The notes under the pieces: generated by a model
Seen by the model: only the letters and a program-made list of their open reading frames with translations
Databases searched by the model: none
Told to the model about the DNA's origin: nothing
In this document: in pieces, positions 57,116 through 64,000 of the stretch
Layout of the letters: every line of letters begins with the position of its first letter
Position numbering within the stretch: position 1 is the stretch's first letter
Program-made: the position numbers and the translations under genes
Assembly: GCA_041648175.1 (NCBI GenBank)
Contig: JBAZPO010000002.1
Coordinates: 186,001 to 250,000 of the forward strand
DNA length: 64,000 nt
From: Desulfobaccales bacterium
GTDB lineage: Bacteria > Desulfobacterota > Desulfobaccia > Desulfobaccales > 0-14-0-80-60-11
Direction of reading: 5' to 3'

Positions 57116-58837
57116 CTATCCTGCCAAATCAGCTAACGCCTGCGCGGCGAAGTCCAGGGTGGGGTCCAGTTCCAGGGCCTGTTTGAGCACATAGGCGGCT
57201 TCCTTGGGGTGGCCCAGGCGCTGCAAGTTGATCCCCAGGTTGGCGTAGTCGATGGCCGAGCCCGGGTCCAGGTCGATGACCTTCTCGAAGCACTCCACCG
57301 CCTGCTGATAGTCCTCCAGCTTGAAACAGCAGAACCCCAGCAGGTGGTGGGCCTCTTTCAGATCGGGAGAGAGGGCCACGGCTTGGGTGAAGGCCTGGGC
57401 CGCTTCCTGGAAATTCCCCAAATCTTTCTGGCAAGCGCCCAGGTGCACGTAAATGCTGGGGATTTCGTGGGCCGGCGGGTCGAACTCCATGGCCAGGCGG
57501 AAGTGGACCAAGGCCTCGTGAGCGCGGTCCTGGTTTTCCAGGGCCAGGCCGAGAAAGAAGTTAACGTCGAAGCGCTGGGGGAACGCGGCATCAAGCTCGG
57601 CCAGGGCCGCCAGGGCCATCAGTGGCGGGGCGTACAGGGCCGCGACCTTGGCCAGGTGAAAAATGACCGTGGTATTGCGGGTGCGATCCAGGAAATGCGT
57701 ACCGGGGACCAACACATAGACCGTGGGGAGGTTAACGCGGGGGTGCGTGGTGTTCACCACCAGAACCTCCAACCCCAGGCGAGACAAGGCTGTCAGGCAA
57801 AGTTGAATCTCGTCCTTGAGATTGGGCCGGGAGAGGTTGGGGAGGCTGTCCAGGGGGATCACCGGGCCGGGGGCCATGAGATAGGCCGCGTCCTCAAGGG
57901 TCTCATATTTGGGCAGGGTAGGGCGGTAGCTGGTGCGGCTATGGAAGTCCCCCGCCAGTTGGGCCACCTCGGTCAAGGCTCGGACCAGGGACTTGGTGGG
58001 GTCGGTGGTGGTGCCCGCGGCAAAGACGATCTCGCTATCGGCAGGGAAGGTGGATGGGTCGTAGGCCAGAGCCGCCACCGTGGGAATGCCGGTGTCCATG
58101 GAAAAATCCCGCAGGTGCAGGACGATGCCGTTTTTCTTAAATTTCTCCAGCAGCTCCCGGGCCGCGGGGTCGGTGACCGAATCGGGGTCGATGATGGGGG
58201 TGGGGACGCGGTCGTGGCTGATGATCGAACCCACGTGGCGCTCCACCACTTCGCATAAGCCCTGGAGGATGGCTTCTTCCAGGCAGTTACCCGCGGCCGG
58301 GCCGTTGTATTCTTCGATCAGGTAAAACCAGTGGATGGGCAGATAGACCGCTTCGTCCCGGGTCAGGTTGGTGGCGGGCACGAAATACAGCGGCCAGTCT
58401 TCATAGAGCCGGGCCGCGGTTGCGGCTTCGGGGGTTTCGTCAAACAGGGAGCGGGCCAGATAAGAGAAGGGCAGGGCCTGGCCCTTAAGGTCACGGGGGG
58501 TGCCCAAATCCAGGGGGCCTGCTTCGATATAGGCGAAGAAGCTGAAGCGTTCAACCAATTCCATGAGGGCGCTGGCCTCGGCCTGGACCGGGGTGGCTCC
58601 TTTGCCCATCTGCTTGTGAGTGGGCACCACCCGGCGGGCGTCTACGTCCAGGAGGCTGAGGTAGACGGGGATGTCCAGGCGGCCGGAGTCGATACGCATA
58701 GTCTCCTGAAGGAGCTTCAGGTCCAGATGCGCCAAGCGGTCTCGCACCCGGCGGACGGTTTCCTCCGGGGTCAGGAGCTTGTCTTGATCGAAAGTGTAGC
58801 CTTTGAGGGCGTCGGTGAGGCGCAGGGCTTCAAGCAT
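57116..58837 (-). CDS. YcaO-domain protein fused to TPR repeats
   Basis: A 573-residue fusion. Residues about 50-400 are a YcaO domain, an ATP-using enzyme that activates amide oxygens: KGATPVQAEASALMELVERFS (acidic ATP/Mg site at 84-97), NCLEEAILQGLCEVVERH and AGTTTDPTKSLVRALTEVAQ carry its conserved Glu and Arg. Residues about 410-573 form TPR repeats (NFFLGLALENQDRAHEALVHF, IYVHLGACQKDLGNFQEAAQ, and two more). No TfuA, precursor peptide or dehydrogenase lies next to it. Substrate unknown; RNA, protein or peptide thioamide or azoline formation is possible. Confidence 0.87.
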   Translation of the reverse strand: MLEALRLTDALKGYTFDQDKLLTPEETVRRVRDRLAHLDLKLLQETMRIDSGRLDIPVYLSLLDVDARRVVPTHKQMGKGATPVQAEASALMELVERFSFFAYIEAGPLDLGTPRDLKGQALPFSYLARSLFDETPEAATAARLYEDWPLYFVPATNLTRDEAVYLPIHWFYLIEEYNGPAAGNCLEEAILQGLCEVVERHVGSIISHDRVPTPIIDPDSVTDPAARELLEKFKKNGIVLHLRDFSMDTGIPTVAALAYDPSTFPADSEIVFAAGTTTDPTKSLVRALTEVAQLAGDFHSRTSYRPTLPKYETLEDAAYLMAPGPVIPLDSLPNLSRPNLKDEIQLCLTALSRLGLEVLVVNTTHPRVNLPTVYVLVPGTHFLDRTRNTTVIFHLAKVAALYAPPLMALAALAELDAAFPQRFDVNFFLGLALENQDRAHEALVHFRLAMEFDPPAHEIPSIYVHLGACQKDLGNFQEAAQAFTQAVALSPDLKEAHHLLGFCCFKLEDYQQAVECFEKVIDLDPGSAIDYANLGINLQRLGHPKEAAYVLKQALELDPTLDFAAQALADLAG

Positions 58838-58941
58838 GAGTCATAATCTCCTGCCGGAAATTATGACTTTGTTGAGGGATTTATGCAATGCGGAGGGAAG
58901 GATAGAAAAATTAAGGGATGCATTCTGAAGATTGAATCATG

Positions 58942-59589
58942 TCAGTGTTTCGTCTGCATTTTTAAGAGCAAGCTCGCATCGGCCAATCGACGTAATTGCC
59001 GGTTATGTATCCTTACCAGCAGCAGTTGAGATACGATGGAGCCCAGGAAACAAAGAAACATGTCCTTCTGCGTGTCCCACCTGTCGCCCTGGAAACCAAG
59101 AAAGGCATCGCGTCCCGAACTGGTAAGAACGGCTGCCCACCACTCGATAACCTCTACAAAGGCGCTGGCGGCCAGGCAGACCGAGACTGCCAGGAAGAAA
59201 AGCATCTTCCCGGGTAGCAAGGGCGTTTTGCGCAGCAAGATTTCCCGGGCCACGATAGCGGGCACAAACCCCTGGGTAAAATGGATCAAGCGGTCGAAAT
59301 TGTTACGTTTATGAGAAAGGGTGTCACGCAGCCAATCGAACAAAGGCACTTGCGAATACGTATAATGGGCGCCGATCAACACCATGACGGCAAAAGCCCA
59401 AATCAATACATAAGCCAGACGGGTACAGGGAAAACGGTGGTAAGTGAGCAGCAGCAGGATAAGGGCGATAATTGCCGGAGATGCGTCCAGAAACCAGATT
59501 AACCGGTTTCGGGGGTCGATGAATGACCAGATGAAGACCCCCGATAAGCTGAGAAGCAAAAAAGTAAAAAAAACTCGATTATTTTTCAT
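58942..59589 (-). CDS. YjdF/DUF2238-type membrane protein
   Basis: A 215-residue protein with six or so membrane helices. Motifs of the family: HYTYSQVPLFDW near the middle with acidic and aromatic residues, NNFDRLIHFTQGFVPAIVAREIL, AASAFVEVIEWWAAVL and GDRWDTQKDMFLCFLGSI, giving a His/Asp/Glu set in the membrane that may bind metal or a lipid. Function unproven. The ATG at 59589 follows TGGAG; a GTG six codons earlier is less likely. It is less GC-rich than neighbours. Confidence 0.85.
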   Translation of the reverse strand: MKNNRVFFTFLLLSLSGVFIWSFIDPRNRLIWFLDASPAIIALILLLLTYHRFPCTRLAYVLIWAFAVMVLIGAHYTYSQVPLFDWLRDTLSHKRNNFDRLIHFTQGFVPAIVAREILLRKTPLLPGKMLFFLAVSVCLAASAFVEVIEWWAAVLTSSGRDAFLGFQGDRWDTQKDMFLCFLGSIVSQLLLVRIHNRQLRRLADASLLLKMQTKH

Positions 59590-59723
59590 GGCTCCAGAAA
59601 TGGGCACAATGGAGGATGCATATTGGCTTAAATTTGGTCACTATATCAGACTTTTAGGAGAGAGCAAAGCTAAACCCGAGATGGGTCACCAGGTTAACGG
59701 CGGGTCACTTGAGGACAGGCGGT

Positions 59724-59868
59724 GCCCAAGCAGAGCTTGGGCGGAAAGTGGCGTTCCCAAGCTGGAGCTTGGGAACGAGGGTGAAAATCCCCCCTAACCC
59801 CGCTTTGCCAAAGGGGGGAACTATAAGGAATTACTTTGAAAAATCGCCATTTTACCAAAGGGGGACTT
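59724..59868. repeat. GCCCAAG/CTTGGGC and CCCCTT palindrome cluster
   Basis: GCCCAAGCAGAGCTTGGGC at 59724-59742 and CGTTCCCAAG/CTTGGGAACG arms at 59752-59777 repeat the order seen at 52018-52070; then two members of the CCCCCTTT...AAAGGGG family, like the double copy at 16252-16340. Confidence 0.7.
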
Positions 59869-59880
59869 GCCTTCGCAGGG

Positions 59881-60603
59881 TTACGAGCCGGTCTCCTGGC
59901 CAGCGCCCAAGTAGGCTGCCTGGAGCCGAGGGTGGGCCAGGAGGTCGACCCCGGAGCCGGCCAGCACTACCCGGCCGGTTTCCAGGACGTAGCCGTGGTG
60001 GGCAATCTGCAAGGCTGCGGCGGCGTTTTGCTCCACCAGAAGGATGGTGACGCCCTGCTGGTTGAGGAGGGTAATGATCTGAAACACCTCTTTGACTAAC
60101 AACGGCGCCAGCCCCAGAGAGGGTTCGTCCAGGAGCAGAAGCTGCGGCCGGGACATCAAGGCTCGTCCTAAGGCCAGCATCTGTTGCTCGCCGCCGGAGA
60201 GGGTGCCCGCGGCCTGGTTGCGCCGTTCCGCCAACCGGGGGAAGGTGTCGTAGAGCAGGCCCAGGTCCCGGCCCAGGTTCTCTTGATCCCGCCTAAAATA
60301 GGCTCCCAGGAGCAGGTTTTCGTAAACGGTGAGATTGGTGAAGATGCGGCGGCCTTCCGGCGCCATACTGATGCCGGCCTGGATGATCTCGTGGGTGGGA
60401 CGTCCCTGGATGTCCCGCCCGGCAAAGACAATGCGGCCCGCCCGCGGCGTTTCCAGGCCGGTGATGGCCCGGAGCGTGCTGGTCTTTCCCGAGCCGTTGG
60501 CCCCCAGGAGGGTCACGATGCGCCCCTTAGGCACGCACAGACTTACCCCGTCCAGGGCCGTGATAGCCCCGTAGGAGACTTGGAGGTCGTAGATTTCCAG
60601 CAT
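59881..60603 (-). CDS. livF: Branched-chain amino acid ABC transporter ATPase LivF
   Basis: A 240-residue ATPase subunit of the high-affinity branched-chain amino acid (or related compound) importer. Walker A LLGANGSGKTSTLRAITG, the signature TLSGGEQQMLALGRALM and Walker B LLLLDEPSLGLAPLLVKEVF are intact, followed by ILLVEQNAAAAL. It is the LivF type by length and by GISMAPEGRRIFTNLTVYENL. ATG 60603 is preferred over that four codons earlier. It is separated from livG by about 380 bases of repeat DNA. Confidence 0.95.
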   Translation of the reverse strand: MLEIYDLQVSYGAITALDGVSLCVPKGRIVTLLGANGSGKTSTLRAITGLETPRAGRIVFAGRDIQGRPTHEIIQAGISMAPEGRRIFTNLTVYENLLLGAYFRRDQENLGRDLGLLYDTFPRLAERRNQAAGTLSGGEQQMLALGRALMSRPQLLLLDEPSLGLAPLLVKEVFQIITLLNQQGVTILLVEQNAAAALQIAHHGYVLETGRVVLAGSGVDLLAHPRLQAAYLGAGQETGS

Positions 60604-60984
60604 GTTGGTCAGCAATCAGCAGTCATCGGTCAGCAGTCAGCAAAAAAACTTAGTCAGCAGTTAACTGTCAGTAGATAGCAATTAGCAAAAAAACAAAATC
60701 AGAATTTAGGCTGATAACGGATATATACTCATTGCCAAAAGAGCCTCATGAACCTATCTCCGTGCGGGTCATTTTGAGAGAGCGAAGCAACCGAAGAATC
60801 TCATAACTACTCGAAAATACGAGATCCTTCGCTTCACTCAGGATGACAAGATGGCTTTTTGCAAGAGCCTCCTTTGGCAATCGCTATAAGTTATTGGTGC
60901 GCAGGACGCACCCTACGGGAGACTGGTCGTAACCGAAACGCGACATTTTGCTTTTACTGATAGCTGAACGCTGAAAGCTGACAG
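60604..60984. mobile_element. Repeat-filled gap with 165-base MITE-like element (60724-60888)
   Basis: Starts with a (CAGCAGT)-like heptamer array (60606-60680). The element at 60724-60888 has ends TATACTCATTGCCAAAAGAG and CTCCTTTGGCAATCGCTATA; inside is a second inverted pair carrying GAGAGAGCGAAGCAACCGAA (left) and ATCCTTCGCTTCACTCAGGA (right), a well-known type of bacterial palindrome. A GGTGCGCAGGACGCACC palindrome follows at 60896-60912. No gene. Confidence 0.65.
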
Positions 60985-61743
60985 CTACTTTCCCAAATAG
61001 GCCCGGATTACCTGGGGGTTTCTCTTAACCTCTGAAGGTGCGCCCGCGGCGATGGTCAGGCCGTGGTCCAGGACGGTGAGATGCTGGCAGAGGCCCATGA
61101 CCAGTCGCAGGTTGTGTTCGATGACCATGATGGTCAAGTTATAGCGCCCCTGGATCTCCCTGATGAACTCAATCAATTTCTGGGTTTCGCCGGGGTTGAG
61201 ACCGGCGGCGGGTTCATCCAACAAGAGAATTCGGGGCCCCGTGGCCAGGGCCCTGGCGATCTCAAGCTTGCGCTGGTGGCCGTACGGAAGCGTACCCGCG
61301 GGGAGGCTTGCTGCGTCCGCCAATCCTACCTCCTCAAGCAGGCCCAAGCCTTTAGCCCGGTGCGCCTTTGCTTCCCGGCGGTAACGGGGCAGACGCAGGA
61401 TGGCCTCAATCCAGCCGGCTCTGCTCCTGCAATGATACCCCGCCAGGACGTTGTCCAGGACGCTCAGTTCCGCGAAAAGGCGGATATTTTGAAAGGTGCG
61501 GGCGATCCCCGAGGCCGTGAGGCGGTGGGGGGGCTCACCGGTGACGTCGGTGCCGTCCAAGAGGATGCGGCCGCTGGTGGGCCGCACAAAGCCGCTGATG
61601 AGGTTGAAGACCGTGGTCTTGCCCGCGCCGTTGGGCCCGATGAGGCCATAGAGGCCACCTGCCGGCACTGCCAGGTTCAAATCCTCCAGGGCCGAAAGCC
61701 CGCCGAAGCGCATGTCCAGATGTTCGGTCCGGAGGAGAAGCAT
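60985..61743 (-). CDS. livG: Branched-chain amino acid ABC transporter ATPase LivG
   Basis: A 252-residue ATPase partner of LivF. LIGPNGAGKTTVFNLISGF (Walker A), LPYGHQRKLEIARALATG (signature, with the LivG-type YGHQRKLEIAR) and ILLLDEPAAGLNPGET (Walker B) are present, with MVIEHNLRLVMGLCQHLTVLDHG at the end. The gene follows livM by ten bases, so the two are co-transcribed. Confidence 0.96.
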   Translation of the reverse strand: MLLLRTEHLDMRFGGLSALEDLNLAVPAGGLYGLIGPNGAGKTTVFNLISGFVRPTSGRILLDGTDVTGEPPHRLTASGIARTFQNIRLFAELSVLDNVLAGYHCRSRAGWIEAILRLPRYRREAKAHRAKGLGLLEEVGLADAASLPAGTLPYGHQRKLEIARALATGPRILLLDEPAAGLNPGETQKLIEFIREIQGRYNLTIMVIEHNLRLVMGLCQHLTVLDHGLTIAAGAPSEVKRNPQVIRAYLGK

Positions 61744-61753
61744 CGCAACCCTC

Positions 61754-62746
61754 TCAGGCCCCGGAGTCAGACGCCGGGGACCCCGAAGCGCGACGCAGGA
61801 GGCGGCTTACTCCCGCCCAGGAAAATTCGTAACGGCCCAGCAGGCCACGGCGGCGGAAGATAATCACCAGGAGCAGCGCCAAAGAGAGAATGACCATACG
61901 CATTCCCGGAATGCCGGGGATGGTGTGCCCCAAGATGGTGGCCGGCTCTTCCACCACCCGCAGCCACTCCCCTGCCAGAGTAAAAAAAGTCGCGGCCAGG
62001 ATGGCCCCGGTAGTGGAACCCAGGCCCCCTACCACGATGATAATCAACAGATTGAAGGTGAAGAAGAAGGAAAAGAGCGACGGGGAGATGGTGGTGATGA
62101 GGTGGGCCAAAAGCCCCCCGCCCACGCCGAAAAAAAAGGCGCTCAGGATATAAGCGCCTAACAGGTGGCGAAAGGTGTTGATGCCGGAGGCCTTGGCTGC
62201 GGTCTCATCTTCCCGGATGGCCTGCATGGCCCGGCCGTAACTGGAGTTGACCAGGGCGACGACCACTGCCACCGCAGCCACCGCCACCCCCCAGGCCCAC
62301 CAGAGATTGGTATAGGGATAGAGCCCTTTGAGACCCAGGGGGCCGTTGGTCAGCCCCTGAAGGTTGTTGGCCAGGGCTCGCACCACTTCGCCGAAGCCCA
62401 GGGTGACGATGGCCAGGTAATCCCCCCGCACCCGGAAGACCGGAAAGCCGGTGATCAAGCCGAATATGGCGGCCACGAGCCCCCCGGCCAAGAGAGCCAG
62501 GGGAAACGGCAAGGTCATTTGGCTGAGTGGCCAGTAAAGCGGGATGACCAGGAAGTTCAGGGTCTTTTCTGCCGGGGTCATGGTCAAAAGCGCGGCAGTG
62601 TACGCTCCCAGGGTGATGAAGGCGTTGGGCCCCAGGTGCAGTTGGCCGCACACCCCGTTGATCAGGTTATAAGCCACCGCCAACGTGATGAAAATGGCGA
62701 CGTTGTTTAACAGCCGCACCTGATACTCGTTGGCCCAATGGCTCAT
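61754..62746 (-). CDS. livM: Branched-chain amino acid ABC transporter permease LivM
   Basis: A 330-residue membrane subunit with eight to nine helices. VCGQLHLGPNAFITLGAYTAALL near the N-terminus, FRVRGDYLAIVTLGFGEVVRALANN and the EAA-like loop GRAMQAIREDETAAKASGIN, FFGVGGGLLAHLIT and VVGGLGSTTGAILAATFF are typical. The last 30 residues are basic and variable. In an operon with livG downstream and livH upstream. Confidence 0.95.
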   Translation of the reverse strand: MSHWANEYQVRLLNNVAIFITLAVAYNLINGVCGQLHLGPNAFITLGAYTAALLTMTPAEKTLNFLVIPLYWPLSQMTLPFPLALLAGGLVAAIFGLITGFPVFRVRGDYLAIVTLGFGEVVRALANNLQGLTNGPLGLKGLYPYTNLWWAWGVAVAAVAVVVALVNSSYGRAMQAIREDETAAKASGINTFRHLLGAYILSAFFFGVGGGLLAHLITTISPSLFSFFFTFNLLIIIVVGGLGSTTGAILAATFFTLAGEWLRVVEEPATILGHTIPGIPGMRMVILSLALLLVIIFRRRGLLGRYEFSWAGVSRLLRRASGSPASDSGA

Positions 62747-62825
62747 GGCTCCCAGGAGGAGGAATAACAGGACCAGGGCTCCCAGGTTGAGATACCGCGT
62801 GCGAATGGCTAACTCCTTTGTAAGC

Positions 62826-62945
62826 AGTGGTCAGTGGCCAGTGGCCAGAAAAAACCTTGGGCAAACAGTGGGGTGGAGCGGCCCACCAGCACAGGCTGGA
62901 AAGCCTGTGCCACCAATGGCGGGCACAGAGGCCCGCCCCACCGTT
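62826..62945. repeat. Composite repeat, copy 2 (three palindromes)
   Basis: CAGTGGTCAGTGGCCAGTGG heptamer-like start, AAAACCTTGGGCAAA, GGGTGGAGCGGCCCACC, CACAGGCTGGAAAGCCTGTG (about 62890-62909) and GGCGGGCACAGAGGCCCGCC; same order as 43963-44062. It separates livH from livM. Confidence 0.7.
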
Positions 62946-63009
62946 CTTTGTATAGTTTGAGGTGGTCTCATAAAATGCAAGACTAACCACTGACAACTGA
63001 CCACTGCTT

Positions 63010-63906
63010 CTAAAGCTTTTCCTCATTCAAAGACTCTCCCAAGAGCCCGGTGGGCCGCACCAGCAGGAGCACGATGAGGAGGGTAAAGGCCACTGCGTCC
63101 CGGTAGCCCGCCCAGGCCGGGAAGCAGGCCACGATCATAACTTCCAGGAGGCCCAGGAGCAGCCCCCCCAAGACGGCGCCGGTGACGTTGCCGATGCCCC
63201 CCAGGACCGCGGCGATGAAGGCCTTCAACCCCGGCAGGATTCCCATGAAGGGGTTCACCTGGGGATATTTCATGGCCCACAGGAGTCCCCCGGCCCCCGC
63301 CAGGAGTGACCCGATGAGAAAGGTAAAGGCGATGATCCGGTTGACGTCGATGCCCATGAGGCTGACTGTCTCCAGGTCTCGGGCGATAGCCCGCATGGCC
63401 CGTCCCACCGCAGTCCGGTTGATGATGATGAAGAGCACCGCCAGGAGCCCTGCCGTAACCAGGGGGATAAGGAGGCTCAAGCGAGGGACAAACAGGCCGC
63501 CCCAAGAAAAAGCCCCGGCGAATACCGGTGGCACCGGAAAAGGTTTGGCCCGGCCCCCGGCAATGACCAGGGCCAGGTTCTCGAGCAGGAAGGAGGCGGC
63601 GATGGCGGAAATCAGCAGCGAAATGCGGGGAGCCCGGCGGAGTGGCCGGTAGGCGCCCCGTTCCAACAGCACCCCCATGAGGCCGGTGAGCCCGACGGCC
63701 AGAGCAAAGGCCACGGGCCAGGGCCAGGCAAAGAGCCCCACCCCCATGACGGCCAGGTAGGCCGCCACCATCAACAAGTCTCCATGGGCAAAATTGATCA
63801 GCCTGAGGATGCCGTAAACCAGGGTGTAGCCGATGGCGATGAGGGCATAGAGACTGCCCAGGGACAAGCCGTTGATGAGTTGCTGGAGGAAGGTGATGAG
63901 ATCCAC
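63010..63906 (-). CDS. livH: Branched-chain amino acid ABC transporter permease LivH
   Basis: A 298-residue membrane subunit with eight helices. LQQLINGLSLGSLYALIAIGYTLVYGILRLINFAHGD is the usual N-terminal signature (residues about 6-42), AVGRAMRAIARDLETVSLMGIDVNRI the ATPase-coupling loop, and GLKAFIAAVLGGIGNVTGAVLGGLLLGLLE the C-terminal motif. The ATG at 63906 opens the operon within the window. The periplasmic binding protein LivK is not seen between here and the window end; it may lie beyond. Confidence 0.96.
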   Translation of the reverse strand: MDLITFLQQLINGLSLGSLYALIAIGYTLVYGILRLINFAHGDLLMVAAYLAVMGVGLFAWPWPVAFALAVGLTGLMGVLLERGAYRPLRRAPRISLLISAIAASFLLENLALVIAGGRAKPFPVPPVFAGAFSWGGLFVPRLSLLIPLVTAGLLAVLFIIINRTAVGRAMRAIARDLETVSLMGIDVNRIIAFTFLIGSLLAGAGGLLWAMKYPQVNPFMGILPGLKAFIAAVLGGIGNVTGAVLGGLLLGLLEVMIVACFPAWAGYRDAVAFTLLIVLLLVRPTGLLGESLNEEKL

Positions 63907-64000
63907 GGGGGTATTATACTATACATAGCCGGTTCAGGCGGGAAAAGGCCGAAGCCCAGCTAAGGTTAGATCAGGGGCAGCAAGGAAGCCTCATATATCA

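Overview
The window is a GC-rich bacterial chromosome segment with many intergenic palindromic repeats. The gene set points to an anaerobic Desulfobacterota-type organism, perhaps near Desulfobacca or other Syntrophobacterota-like lineages. The evidence is an rpsU-yqeY-mutS2-dnaG-rpoD block, a homocysteine-biosynthesis (HcyBio) protein typical of sulfate reducers and methanogens, Mpl, proteins with PEP-CTERM-like tails, a YcaO protein, an archaemetzincin and a LivHMGF importer. Placement is inferred from gene content, not from a phylogeny. No phage, transposase, CRISPR array or rRNA operon was seen.

Layout: 1-4.5 kb holds the end of a radical SAM gene, MarC, then a sulfur-chemistry trio on the plus strand (HcyBio, LarE-like, ThiI-like PP-loop protein). 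4.5-9.5 kb on the minus strand is mostly cell-wall genes (mpl, a serine hydrolase, ddl) with an HD phosphohydrolase. 9.4-15.7 kb on the minus strand has a methyltransferase, ispF-ispD and a split Arn-type 4-amino-arabinose set (arnC, formyltransferase, decarboxylase, arnD). 15.8-26.3 kb is the information-processing core: rnpB, an RNase H, a zinc-ribbon coiled coil, Nif3, tRNA-Ile(CAU), rpoD, dnaG, mutS2, yqeY and rpsU. 26.5-31.7 kb has a lipoprotein SppA, an orphan FlgM, NifS, a PemK/MazF toxin-antitoxin pair, PlsC and three tiny coupled membrane-protein genes. 31.8-40.3 kb on the minus strand has ThiDN, a phosphotransferase, a one-subunit dehydratase/activase pair, MgtC, a radical SAM/SPASM protein, YggS and TatD. 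40.5-49.5 kb on the plus strand has a phosphodiester glycosidase, a Rossmann-like protein coupled to a short sigma-54 activator, DUF1614, a BamE-like protein, FolC, a PfkB kinase and a DUF3604 protein. 49.9-54 kb is a tandem pair of APC permeases. 54.6-57 kb has archaemetzincin and two tandem exported proteins. 57.1-63.9 kb on the minus strand has a YcaO-TPR fusion, a YjdF-like membrane protein and livFGMH.

Intergenic DNA is unusually structured. Several families of short palindromes, MITE-like elements with imperfect terminal inverted repeats, and heptanucleotide tandem arrays recur across the window, and some sit against start or stop codons. The most interesting candidates for undescribed biology are the HcyBio/LarE/PP-loop cluster, in which both PP-loop proteins share a CxxC-plus-Cys layout; the YcaO-TPR fusion; the double-cubane-like pair; the three-gene micro-membrane-protein operon; and the repeat families.
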